Assembly: GCF_009811415.1 (NCBI RefSeq)
Contig: NZ_BLIG01000016.1
Span: 1-64,000, forward strand
Direction: 5' to 3'
Length of the DNA: 64,000 bases
DNA from: Alteromonas sp. KUL106
GTDB lineage: Bacteria > Pseudomonadota > Gammaproteobacteria > Enterobacterales > Alteromonadaceae
Both the position numbers and the translations under genes were made by a program. The notes under the pieces were generated by a model. That model was not told the DNA's origin. It saw nothing but the letters and a program-made list of their open reading frames with translations, and did no database searches. Of this stretch, positions 57,018 through 64,000 are shown piece after piece. Every line of letters starts with the position of its first letter. The first letter of the stretch is position 1.

Positions 57018-57797
57018 ATGCAAGCTTTTGGGCATATTAAGCGAATTGTGGTAGCGGGTGCTGACGCTATTATAATCTACTTTGACGGTGCTAATTTGGA
57101 TGAAGCCAATACTGCGTGTCACCAAATGCTCGCGGCTATCGACGCGAGGCGAGCAAGTGTTAGACATAATGCGGCGAGTGAAGGCTTAGAGCATAACGCA
57201 GAAAGCCCATGGGGTTGGCTACGCGAGTGCGTGCCGTCGTACGACAGTTTATTGATTACCTTTGACATGACGTTAATTGACAATCATGGAGTGTATCGCG
57301 CCTTAAAGGCGTTAAGTACTGAACGCATCAATACGCAACCTGCTGATAATAAACCAGGTTTTGGTAATTCAGTGATTGAGATTCCCGTGTGGTATGGTGC
57401 GCCCAATGCGAGTGACTTAAGCGTTGTGAGTAAGAAGACCTCACTGTCTATTGAAGAGATTATCGAATTGCATACGAGCACTGCTTACAAAGTTTACGCT
57501 GTGGGATTTTCTCCTGGCTTTGCTTATTTAGGGGATATTCCAGAAGCACTTAAATGTGCACGGCTAGGTACACCGCGTAAGCGCGTTCCCAAAGGTGCTG
57601 TTGCGATTGCTGATAGGCAAACGGCGGTTTATCCCAGTGAGTCCCCGGGAGGATGGAATTTACTGGGGCTGACCGCGTTTGACATGCTTCTGCATACTGA
57701 TCAAGACAGTGAATCCCGGTTAAAAGTTGGCGATGTTGTTAAGTTTGTGTCGATTACTGAACAGGAATATAAGTCAGCATTGAAGGTCGAACTATGA
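57018..57797 (+). CDS. pxpB: 5-oxoprolinase subunit PxpB
   Basis: This 259-residue protein has the PxpB (allophanate hydrolase subunit 1-like) signature GFSPGFAYLG, the preceding YKVYAVGF and TPRKRVPKGAVAIADRQTAVYP. AAGGA precedes the ATG. It overlaps pxpC by 4 bp (ATGA), so the two subunits are made together and form the catalytic complex with PxpA. Confidence 0.93.
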   Translation: MQAFGHIKRIVVAGADAIIIYFDGANLDEANTACHQMLAAIDARRASVRHNAASEGLEHNAESPWGWLRECVPSYDSLLITFDMTLIDNHGVYRALKALSTERINTQPADNKPGFGNSVIEIPVWYGAPNASDLSVVSKKTSLSIEEIIELHTSTAYKVYAVGFSPGFAYLGDIPEALKCARLGTPRKRVPKGAVAIADRQTAVYPSESPGGWNLLGLTAFDMLLHTDQDSESRLKVGDVVKFVSITEQEYKSALKVEL

Positions 57798-58741
57798 AAA
57801 TTCAAGTGCTCAACAAAGGACTGTTTAGTCTAATCATTGATAATGGACGAGTAGGGCGACAACGGGATGGGTTTTGCGAATCAGGCCCTATGGATAGTAG
57901 CGCTTATGATTGGGCGAATTTTCTTGCTTTTAATCTAGACGGCACGCCGTGCATTGAGGCCATTGGCGAGATGCAATTACAGGTTGATGAAGAATGTATC
58001 ATCGCAGTAACAGGTAGAGAGCCCGAACTTAGCATTGATGGACGCCCTATATCGCCTTACCAAAGTCAAAAAGTACCCGCAGGAGCCATCATTACTTTTG
58101 GTTGCGCACTACTTGGTAGTAAAGCCTACTTGGCAATATGTGGAAACTGGCAAGTCCCAAAAGCTGTGGGTAGTGCATGTACCGTGGTGCGTGAGCAATT
58201 GGGGGGAATAGATGGCAAGGGAAGTGTGTTAAAAGATGGCGATTGCATTGAAGTATTCGCTAATACAAGAATAAAAGACAGTGATAAAATGCGTACGTTA
58301 CCTACACACCTCATTGACGATTACGGTTTTTTAGAAGCCATTAGGGTTGTGCCGGGGTATCAATTTTCATGCTTTAGTACTGTTGCTGTGCGTACTTTTG
58401 AAACCAGTACTTATACAGTTTCATCAGCCATTGACCGTATGGGCTTCAGGTTTACGGGAGAATCAGTTACCGCCGATATGGAGAACATGCGTTCGGAAGC
58501 AATTCATTTAGGTGCAATTCAAGTGCCCGGTGACGGGCAGCCTATTGTGATGATGCGCGACAGGCAAACACTTGGGGGCTATCCCAAGCTTGGCTGCGTG
58601 AGTCCGTGTGATATAAATCGTTTGGCTCAAGCAGTGCCTGGCGAGAAAGTTAATTTTATTTTTCAAAATGAAGAAGAGGCAAGGGTGGACTGGTTACTCA
58701 TGACAAGTAGACGTCGCCGATTGCAAGGAGAAATATTGTGA
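57794..58741 (+). CDS. pxpC: 5-oxoprolinase subunit PxpC
   Basis: This 315-residue protein has the PxpC (allophanate hydrolase subunit 2-like) pattern: QRDGFCESGPMDSSAYDWAN near the start, then RPISPYQSQKVPAG and, near the end, MRDRQTLGGYPKLG. It starts on the pxpB stop and ends overlapping the aminotransferase start by 4 bp. No fusion to biotin carrier or urea carboxylase parts is present, which supports 5-oxoprolinase over urea metabolism. Confidence 0.93.
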   Translation: MKIQVLNKGLFSLIIDNGRVGRQRDGFCESGPMDSSAYDWANFLAFNLDGTPCIEAIGEMQLQVDEECIIAVTGREPELSIDGRPISPYQSQKVPAGAIITFGCALLGSKAYLAICGNWQVPKAVGSACTVVREQLGGIDGKGSVLKDGDCIEVFANTRIKDSDKMRTLPTHLIDDYGFLEAIRVVPGYQFSCFSTVAVRTFETSTYTVSSAIDRMGFRFTGESVTADMENMRSEAIHLGAIQVPGDGQPIVMMRDRQTLGGYPKLGCVSPCDINRLAQAVPGEKVNFIFQNEEEARVDWLLMTSRRRRLQGEIL

Positions 58742-59604
58742 CAATTGCGTTTTTGAACGGTGAATATATGCCTCTTTCTGAAGCTAAGATTTCGCCGATG
58801 GACAGAGGTTTTCTCTTTGGTGACGGTATTTATGAAGTCATTCCAACATATTCTGGCCACGCAGTCGGCTTTAACGGTCACGCCACGCGTATGGCGCAGG
58901 GCCTAGAGGCTATCGAAATCTCTAATCCTTACACGGCAGAACAATGGCAAGACATTCTGTCGAATTTGGTCGCAAAGAATAAAACGTTTATTGAGAGCGA
59001 AAACATCGGCGTTTATTTCCACGTGAGTCGAGGGACTGATACCAAGCGTTTTCACGCCTATCCTAAGCATATAGCGCCTACCGTATTTGGTTTTGCCTTT
59101 GAAATCGCGCCACCTCAACCTACTGTAAAAGCAGACGTTAAACCGTTTAAAGTTGCTCTTCAACAAGATAAAAGATGGCAACGTTGCCATATTAAATCAA
59201 CGTCTTTGTTAGGTAATGTGATGCATTACCAAGCAGGAGTAGATGCGGGTGTTAACGAAACTATCTTGTACAACGGTGAAGGTATGATCACTGAAGCAAG
59301 TTCGTGTAACGTATTTATGGTAAAAAACGAACGCATCTACACGCCGCCACTCAATCACGAACTGCTTCCTGGCGTAACACGCGCTATTGCCATAGAAGCA
59401 TTCAAACAAGCGGGGTTGGTGGTTACCGAAACCTGGTTTACCAAGGAAGACCTGCTAGAAGCAGACGAGGTGTGGTTAACCTCATCGAGTAAAGAAGTTG
59501 CCCCGGTTGTAGAAGTTAATGGCAAACAGATTGGTACAGGGAAAGTTGGTGATGTCTGGGAGAAAGCAATTAAGGCTTACCACGCCTACAAATTTAAAGC
59601 GTGA
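58738..59604 (+). CDS. Class IV aminotransferase, D-amino-acid aminotransferase-like
   Basis: This 288-residue fold-type IV PLP enzyme starts at GTG overlapping the pxpC stop. The PLP lysine is in CHIKSTSLLGN, and EASSCNVFMV and RGFLFGDGIYEV are the conserved loops. The combination RWQRCHIKS is closest to D-alanine or D-amino-acid aminotransferase; branched-chain aminotransferase or aminodeoxychorismate lyase are alternatives. In an operon that produces glutamate, a D-glutamate or D-alanine role is plausible but inferred. Confidence 0.82.
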   Translation: MTIAFLNGEYMPLSEAKISPMDRGFLFGDGIYEVIPTYSGHAVGFNGHATRMAQGLEAIEISNPYTAEQWQDILSNLVAKNKTFIESENIGVYFHVSRGTDTKRFHAYPKHIAPTVFGFAFEIAPPQPTVKADVKPFKVALQQDKRWQRCHIKSTSLLGNVMHYQAGVDAGVNETILYNGEGMITEASSCNVFMVKNERIYTPPLNHELLPGVTRAIAIEAFKQAGLVVTETWFTKEDLLEADEVWLTSSSKEVAPVVEVNGKQIGTGKVGDVWEKAIKAYHAYKFKA

Positions 59605-59613
59605 TAAATAAAA

Positions 59614-59635
59614 AGGCCCGCTTATTAGCGGGCCT
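59614..59635 (+). terminator. Hairpin after the pxp operon
   Basis: AGGCCCGC and GCGGGCCT form an 8-bp stem with a 6-nt TTATTA loop. A-rich sequence precedes it, so on the minus strand it is followed by T residues and can end fur; on the plus strand the U-tract is poor. Confidence 0.75.
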
Positions 59636-59656
59636 ACATTAAAAACTCACTATGAC

Positions 59657-60085
59657 TTATTCAGACACGTTGTCGCAGTTTCCATCTGTGCACTCGCCGT
59701 ACAAATAGAGACTGTGATGGGTTAATTTCATCTTGTGCTTCTTAGCAATCATTTCTTGGCGTTCTTCGATGATCTCGTCTTCAAATTCAATCACTTTTCC
59801 ACACTTAAGACAAACCAAATGGTCGTGGTGATCTTTGTGGCTAATTTCGAATACTGACTTTCCACCTTCGAAATGGTGACGATTAAGAATACCTGCATCA
59901 TCGAATTGGTTCAGGACTCGGTAGACGGTGGCAAGACCGATCTCTTCATCTTGTTCAATAAGAATTTTGTAAACGTCTTCGGCGCTGATGTGCTGGTTTT
60001 CTGGCTCTTGCAGAATTTGTAAGATTTTTAGGCGAGGCAGAGTGACTTTAAGCCCTGCTTTTTTCAATTCTTTATTTTGATCCAT
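59657..60085 (-). CDS. fur: Ferric uptake regulator Fur
   Basis: This 142-residue iron-responsive repressor has an N-terminal winged helix (KVTLPRLKILQIL, GLATVYRVLNQFDDAGI) and the metal and dimer domain with the HHDHLVC box, CLKCGK and C-terminal CTDGNC zinc pair. It is near fldA as in E. coli, but here the chemoreceptor gene lies between, on the other strand. It ends at the shared hairpin after the pxp operon. Confidence 0.95.
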   Translation of the reverse strand: MDQNKELKKAGLKVTLPRLKILQILQEPENQHISAEDVYKILIEQDEEIGLATVYRVLNQFDDAGILNRHHFEGGKSVFEISHKDHHDHLVCLKCGKVIEFEDEIIEERQEMIAKKHKMKLTHHSLYLYGECTDGNCDNVSE

Positions 60086-60399
60086 TACAACCTACTAAGA
60101 ACGAGTGAATAAGTATTTGGTCGTTATTATAGGTAAGTTAAAACAATTTAAAAGGAAAACCGTGGAAACTTTGTTTTCTCGATGAAAATTTACCCATTGC
60201 CGTTATTTTGAAAAAGACAGCGCACTGTTAGTGTCTTGTATTAGACCGGCCAGACCAGTTGATAAGTCTCAGATAATGCTACTAAATAACTTTAATAAAT
60301 AAAACTTTTGATGTATTGCATTAACATCCTGTTAAACTAAACTCAATATAGCGACAGAACGCTTCTTTTTTTTGGCATACAGTTTTAATGGAAGTGCCC
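60086..60399. other. Divergent promoter region of fur and the chemoreceptor
   Basis: No coding sequence is seen in this AT-rich stretch. I looked for a Fur box in the GATAATGAT-repeat form and found only a fragment (GATAATGCT near 60275), too weak to claim autoregulation. Confidence 0.45.
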
Positions 60400-62406
60400 A
60401 TGCAGTTAACAATTATAAATAAAATCACATTAGGCTTCGGTCTATTCGGCTGCTTACTTTTGCTTACCAGTACGCTCTCTTACTTTGGACTCAGCAGTAT
60501 AAAAGACTCTGCGTTAGATGTCGTAGAACAGAAGATGCCAGTGCAAACCAGTATGGTAAAAGTGAAAACAGAGATCCTTTCTTTGTCGGTTATCACCGCC
60601 AATGGCTATCACGTCGAAAATATTGCAGAGCTAAGCGCGAATAAAGAAACGTTTGATTCACTATCTGCTGCATTTGCAGAAGACTTGTCGCAGCTAACCT
60701 CTCTTATGCCTAAAAACAACATCGCATCTAATGCTGTAGAGGTCAGTTTGACCTACGTCGAGAGTAGCAATGAGATGTACCAGGCGATAAACGAGAGGAT
60801 GAATATAGAAAGCGCTCTGGCGAAACAGCTCGAGAAAGTTCTTATGACAGCCGATGAGGCGAGCGCGTTAATGCTAGACCTCTCCTATTTAGAGGGGAGT
60901 AACCCTAGTATTGAAACACTTATTGGGGCGGGTACTGCTATCGACAATAAACTGCTTACGATGAACGACTCGTTTATTGAACTAGCGGAAAACAATAACG
61001 ATTCACAAAGCGCGAACATAATTGAAGATTTAAATTATCAATTGAGCAATTTGCAAGTTGATAGAGACTATGTCAATCGCTTGGCATTGGATATTGATGA
61101 TGGCGGTACAATAGAGGCGTTCAACGAGCAATATGATCTCCTGATTGAGGCGGTAAACGGCGCAAACGGCTTGATTGCTTTGCAACGCCAAAAACTGTTA
61201 GAGGTAGAAAAAGCAGCTGTTGCTCAGAAACAAGCACAAAAAGCCTTACAAACAGCACTTGCTGATATCAATAATCTGTTTGATGCAGTACAGGAACAAT
61301 CTCTTGACGGGCAAAACGCCATTCTTGAGTCTGTTCAGGAGAATTTAGTCCGTAATATCATCGTTGCAATCTTGGGGTTGACCGCATCAATATTCTTGGC
61401 CGTGATAGTAACTCGCAGCATTTCAAAACCTCTAGGTCGGATAAATAAAGGGCTTAGTTTGTTGAGTAGAGGTGATCTCAGTACAAAACTATCAGAAGAA
61501 GGCAACGACGAGTTTTCTGCGTTATCAGCAAAAGTGAACAGTTTGACCGACAGTTTACGAGAGCTCGTTGGTAATATTCTTGAACAAGAAAAACGCCTCA
61601 TAGAAATAACAAAGGAAAGCGTTGAGCTTGGTAATAAAAGCTTGGCAGAGGTGGACAAACAGAGAGAGCAAGTTACCGTTACCTCAGCGAACACAAAAAA
61701 TGTTCAAGACAAGAGCCGCAGTAATCTTGCTCAAATTAATGATGCGATGGTTGCGCTTCGAGAGATAACGCAACAAAGCACAGACATTGGACATTTAGTT
61801 GATAAAAGTCGCCAGCAGGTGGCAAATCAAGCTAGACAAGCTGAATCTTCGTCACAGATTATAAGTAGATTGGATGACAATTCGCGCAGTATCGGAAGCA
61901 TTTTAGACGTGATTAAAACGATAGCTGAGCAAACCAACTTATTGGCGCTAAACGCAGCCATTGAAGCGGCGAGAGCCGGTGAACAAGGCAGAGGATTTGC
62001 TGTAGTTGCAGATGAAGTCAGAACGTTGGCAAATCGCACACACGACTCAACAGAAGAAATTGAGCAAATGATTGGTAACTTGCAAAAAGATGCCGCTGAG
62101 GCTGTGAAAGCGATAAATGCGGGGCGTGAGCAAGCAAAAGAGGGGGTGCTCATCTCCCAACAAGTTGCTCAACAAGTTGAAAGCATTCGTCAGATTATTG
62201 AGCGCTTAAGCAATATTAATGAACATATTGTGGCAGATACCGAGCAGCAAGATGTATTGCTCGGTGACGTGGCGCAGAGCTTGAACAAGATTGTTGCCTT
62301 GGCGGATTCAAGTGCGCAGAGCACAAGGCAGTCGAATGAATCGACTATGATGCTAGATGCACAAACAGAAAGTCTGAGAAAAGCCGTTGAGCGTTTTCAC
62401 CTTTAA
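60400..62406 (+). CDS. Methyl-accepting chemotaxis protein
   Basis: The product has 668 residues from the ATG at 60400 (GGAAG 6-10 nt upstream); an ATG at 60388 is in frame too. TM1 spans about 8-28 ([21 protein letters not shown]), a periplasmic helical bundle of about 280 residues follows, TM2 is near 310-330 ([19 protein letters not shown]), then HAMP and the signalling domain with the hairpin tip [32 protein letters not shown] (conserved [10 protein letters not shown]). No C-terminal CheR pentapeptide is visible. The ligand is unknown. Confidence 0.94.
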   Translation: MQLTIINKITLGFGLFGCLLLLTSTLSYFGLSSIKDSALDVVEQKMPVQTSMVKVKTEILSLSVITANGYHVENIAELSANKETFDSLSAAFAEDLSQLTSLMPKNNIASNAVEVSLTYVESSNEMYQAINERMNIESALAKQLEKVLMTADEASALMLDLSYLEGSNPSIETLIGAGTAIDNKLLTMNDSFIELAENNNDSQSANIIEDLNYQLSNLQVDRDYVNRLALDIDDGGTIEAFNEQYDLLIEAVNGANGLIALQRQKLLEVEKAAVAQKQAQKALQTALADINNLFDAVQEQSLDGQNAILESVQENLVRNIIVAILGLTASIFLAVIVTRSISKPLGRINKGLSLLSRGDLSTKLSEEGNDEFSALSAKVNSLTDSLRELVGNILEQEKRLIEITKESVELGNKSLAEVDKQREQVTVTSANTKNVQDKSRSNLAQINDAMVALREITQQSTDIGHLVDKSRQQVANQARQAESSSQIISRLDDNSRSIGSILDVIKTIAEQTNLLALNAAIEAARAGEQGRGFAVVADEVRTLANRTHDSTEEIEQMIGNLQKDAAEAVKAINAGREQAKEGVLISQQVAQQVESIRQIIERLSNINEHIVADTEQQDVLLGDVAQSLNKIVALADSSAQSTRQSNESTMMLDAQTESLRKAVERFHL

Positions 62407-62455
62407 TTGCTAAAGCCTTGGCATACATTTAACCTAACTCGATATACCTAAAAAC

Positions 62456-62485
62456 AAAGAAACCGCTCATTGAGCGGTTTCTTTT
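62456..62485. terminator. Bidirectional terminator between chemoreceptor and fldA
   Basis: AAAGAAACCGCTCA and TGAGCGGTTTCTTT form a perfect 14-bp stem with a minimal loop (TT), flanked by T-rich sequence, between convergent genes. Confidence 0.9.
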
Positions 62486-62516
62486 CGTTATCATTAACGG
62501 CTAAATCTGACTTAGT

Positions 62517-63041
62517 CTACGCCAGCTCTGCTAAGCATAGTTCGTCGTGGATTTGCTTGCACCACGCTTTAACGCGAGACTCTGTTAATTCAGGTTGACG
62601 GTCTTCATCAATACCAAGACCGACAAAATGATTGTCGTCAGCCATGCCTTTAGATGCTTCAAAATCATAGCCATCTGTTGACCATTGACCCACTAAAATT
62701 GCGCCCTTAGCTTCAACGATGTCGCGTACCATACCCATTGCATCGAGGAAGTACTCCGCATAATCTTCTTGGTCTCCACAACCAAATATGGCGACCAGCT
62801 TGTCATTGAAGTCGATTTGCTCGAGTTCAGGGAAGAAGTCATCCCAGTCGCATTGCGCTTCGCCGTAGTACCACGTAGGGATACCAAAGATTAGCAAATC
62901 AAATTCAGCGATGTCTTCTTTACTGCTCTTAGCAATGTCTTTAACATCAATTAGCTGTTTACCCAATTCCTTCTGGATCATTTTCGCAACATGTTCGGTG
63001 TTACCCGTGTCACTTCCGAAAAATAGGCCAACGCTTGCCAT
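62517..63041 (-). CDS. fldA: Flavodoxin (FldA-like)
   Basis: This 174-residue long-chain flavodoxin carries electrons for radical SAM and other enzymes when iron is scarce. The FMN phosphate loop is GSDTGNTEHVA, the FMN-stacking loop is PTWYYGEAQCDWDDF, and the third contact is FGCGDQEDYAEYFLDAMG. A long-chain insertion typical of FldA is present. It lies with the DUF2788 and YbfF-like genes on the same strand and close to fur, a common Gammaproteobacterial grouping. Confidence 0.95.
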   Translation of the reverse strand: MASVGLFFGSDTGNTEHVAKMIQKELGKQLIDVKDIAKSSKEDIAEFDLLIFGIPTWYYGEAQCDWDDFFPELEQIDFNDKLVAIFGCGDQEDYAEYFLDAMGMVRDIVEAKGAILVGQWSTDGYDFEASKGMADDNHFVGLGIDEDRQPELTESRVKAWCKQIHDELCLAELA

Positions 63042-63067
63042 ATCTAACCTCTATTAATCGTTACTAA

Positions 63068-63286
63068 TTAAACGCCTGTGCTTAACCAAAACCATTCAAT
63101 AATGCCCTTCGCAAGAAAACCGAGCGCACCTAAACCAAGCACACCATAGGTTACGACGCGTCCAATAAGCGGTACGTCGTTCTTACGTAGTACATCGTGT
63201 ACAGCAAACCCCATTAACAAAAACAGTATAAATAGGCCGCCATACAACATGATGGACTCAATGAGTTCGTAATTTTCTGCAAGCAT
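63068..63286 (-). CDS. DUF2788 small membrane protein
   Basis: This 72-residue protein has two hydrophobic helices (MLYGGLFILFLLMGFAVHDVL and VTYGVLGLGALGFLAKGI) with a short polar loop (RKNDVPLIGR). The family is found next to fldA in Alteromonas and Shewanella-like genomes as I recall; its function is unknown. It lies 26 bp upstream of fldA and is probably co-transcribed. Confidence 0.82.
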   Translation of the reverse strand: MLAENYELIESIMLYGGLFILFLLMGFAVHDVLRKNDVPLIGRVVTYGVLGLGALGFLAKGIIEWFWLSTGV

Positions 63287-63410
63287 AGTGTTGTTACTTT
63301 AAAAAATCTGGCGCAATGATATCACAGTATGTACGCCTGTAAGAGCTTAAAACGTTCAAAAAAATGTAATCATAGTCATTCTCATCTTAAATGATAAAGA
63401 CGCTTGATTT

Positions 63411-64000
63411 TCATGACGTTTTATTGAGCGTTCTTTCTACTATTGAGTTGAATGCTGCTGGCTTTTCAGCGTGTAACCAGTGCCCAGTACCTTCAATAAT
63501 ATGTGCCTTAGCGTTAGGGAAGTAACGACTAATTTCATCGCGGTAAGCAGAGGTAATGTAGTCAGACTCGCTGCCTTTAATAAATAAGGTTATGCCATTG
63601 AACGTCTGATTTGTTTGCTCCCAATCAATAATATGCGAATAACTGGCAATGAGCCCTTCCACATTAAATCGCCATTTCCACGCGCCGCTATCGTTCTGAT
63701 AAAGGCTTTTCAAGAGAAACTGACGTACTCCTGGTTCCTTTACGTGAGCCGCCATTTCTTTCTCTGCTTCTTTTCTACTTTTAATTGTGTCTAAAGAAAC
63801 AGAATTCAAGCCGTCAAACACCGCTTGATGACTATGCTGGTAACTTACAGGGGCAATATCAGCGACGATTAAATGCGATACATTTTTACCGTGATTCAAT
63901 GCTAATTTCATTGCCACTTTACCGCCAAGTGAATGGCCTAATACTGCACTTTTTTCGATATTAAGCGATAGCATGAGATTAAAAATCGCTTCTGAAGCTT
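63411..64000 (-). CDS. Partial alpha/beta-hydrolase, YbfF-like
   Basis: The minus-strand frame is open from the right edge (ASEAIFNLM precedes the first in-window ATG) to a stop at 63411, giving the C-terminal 196 residues. The nucleophile elbow is GHSLGGKVAM, followed by the YbfF-type IVADIAPVSY; the catalytic aspartate is probably in FIKGSESDY and the histidine in EGTGHWLHAEKP. YbfF is a short-chain acyl esterase that precedes seqA in many genomes. The N-terminus lies outside the window. Confidence 0.88.
   Translation of the reverse strand, partial: ASEAIFNLMLSLNIEKSAVLGHSLGGKVAMKLALNHGKNVSHLIVADIAPVSYQHSHQAVFDGLNSVSLDTIKSRKEAEKEMAAHVKEPGVRQFLLKSLYQNDSGAWKWRFNVEGLIASYSHIIDWEQTNQTFNGITLFIKGSESDYITSAYRDEISRYFPNAKAHIIEGTGHWLHAEKPAAFNSIVERTLNKTS

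Overview
The window looks like a chromosome segment of a marine gammaproteobacterium of the Alteromonas type. This is inferred from the gene content and neighbourhoods (fldA with a DUF2788 gene and a YbfF-type hydrolase, alaA next to yfbR, MsrPQ, paired RND pumps, a polytopic GGDEF protein, many short overlapping operons); no rRNA or tRNA is present to confirm it. Most of the segment is ordinary core genome. One AT-rich mobile island of about 17.4 kb sits in the middle.

Left flank (1-25199). A partial SF1-type helicase and a Ycf46-like AAA+ ATPase open the window, followed by an aspartoacylase-family peptidase. Then comes a molybdenum block: moeB diverges from moaB-moaC-moaD-moaE-modA-modB-modC. 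Downstream are hemN, an SGNH hydrolase, a FrnE-type DsbA, XdhC, and a four-gene acyl-CoA run (histidine phosphatase, acyl-CoA dehydrogenase, APH-type kinase, quinone-reductase-like enzyme) resembling the phospho-elimination route for 4-hydroxyacids. After it lie a membrane diguanylate cyclase, a MITE-like foldback, a YchJ-like protein, an SOS-controlled SulA-like gene, a YqaA-like protein, and msrP-msrQ. MsrP needs the molybdopterin made by the moa/moe genes.

Island (about 25195-42567). It interrupts dgt (dGTPase) inside the codons for the catalytic HD motif. The dgt fragments share CCGAA at the two junctions, in the same reading frame, so precise excision would rebuild the gene. The ends carry imperfect inverted motifs. 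The left end holds four tightly coupled genes: two tyrosine recombinases with full catalytic sets, one large recombinase-like protein without a visible catalytic set, and a small basic protein. This is a Tn554-like or Gamma-Mobile-Trio-like module. Cargo: a membrane coiled-coil protein, an ImmA/IrrE metallopeptidase and a beta-family protein in one operon, facing a PD-(D/E)XK nuclease-like gene; an array of about eleven units of 135 bp without long ORFs, whose units can fold into two stem-loops; a C-protein-controlled type II restriction-modification system with its operator; a few unknown or broken genes; and a divergent YfbR-like HD protein in which the HD aspartate is glutamate. The cargo reads as a defence island.

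Right flank (42563-64000). This holds the 5' part of dgt, native yfbR, alaA, a DUF2189 membrane protein, a DUF3718 secreted protein, a tripartite RND system with two pump subunits, an OsmC protein, a CvfB-like S1 protein, the 5-oxoprolinase operon pxpABC with a class IV aminotransferase, fur, a chemoreceptor, flavodoxin, a DUF2788 protein and a partial YbfF-like hydrolase. All family calls were made by eye from motifs; no database search was run.
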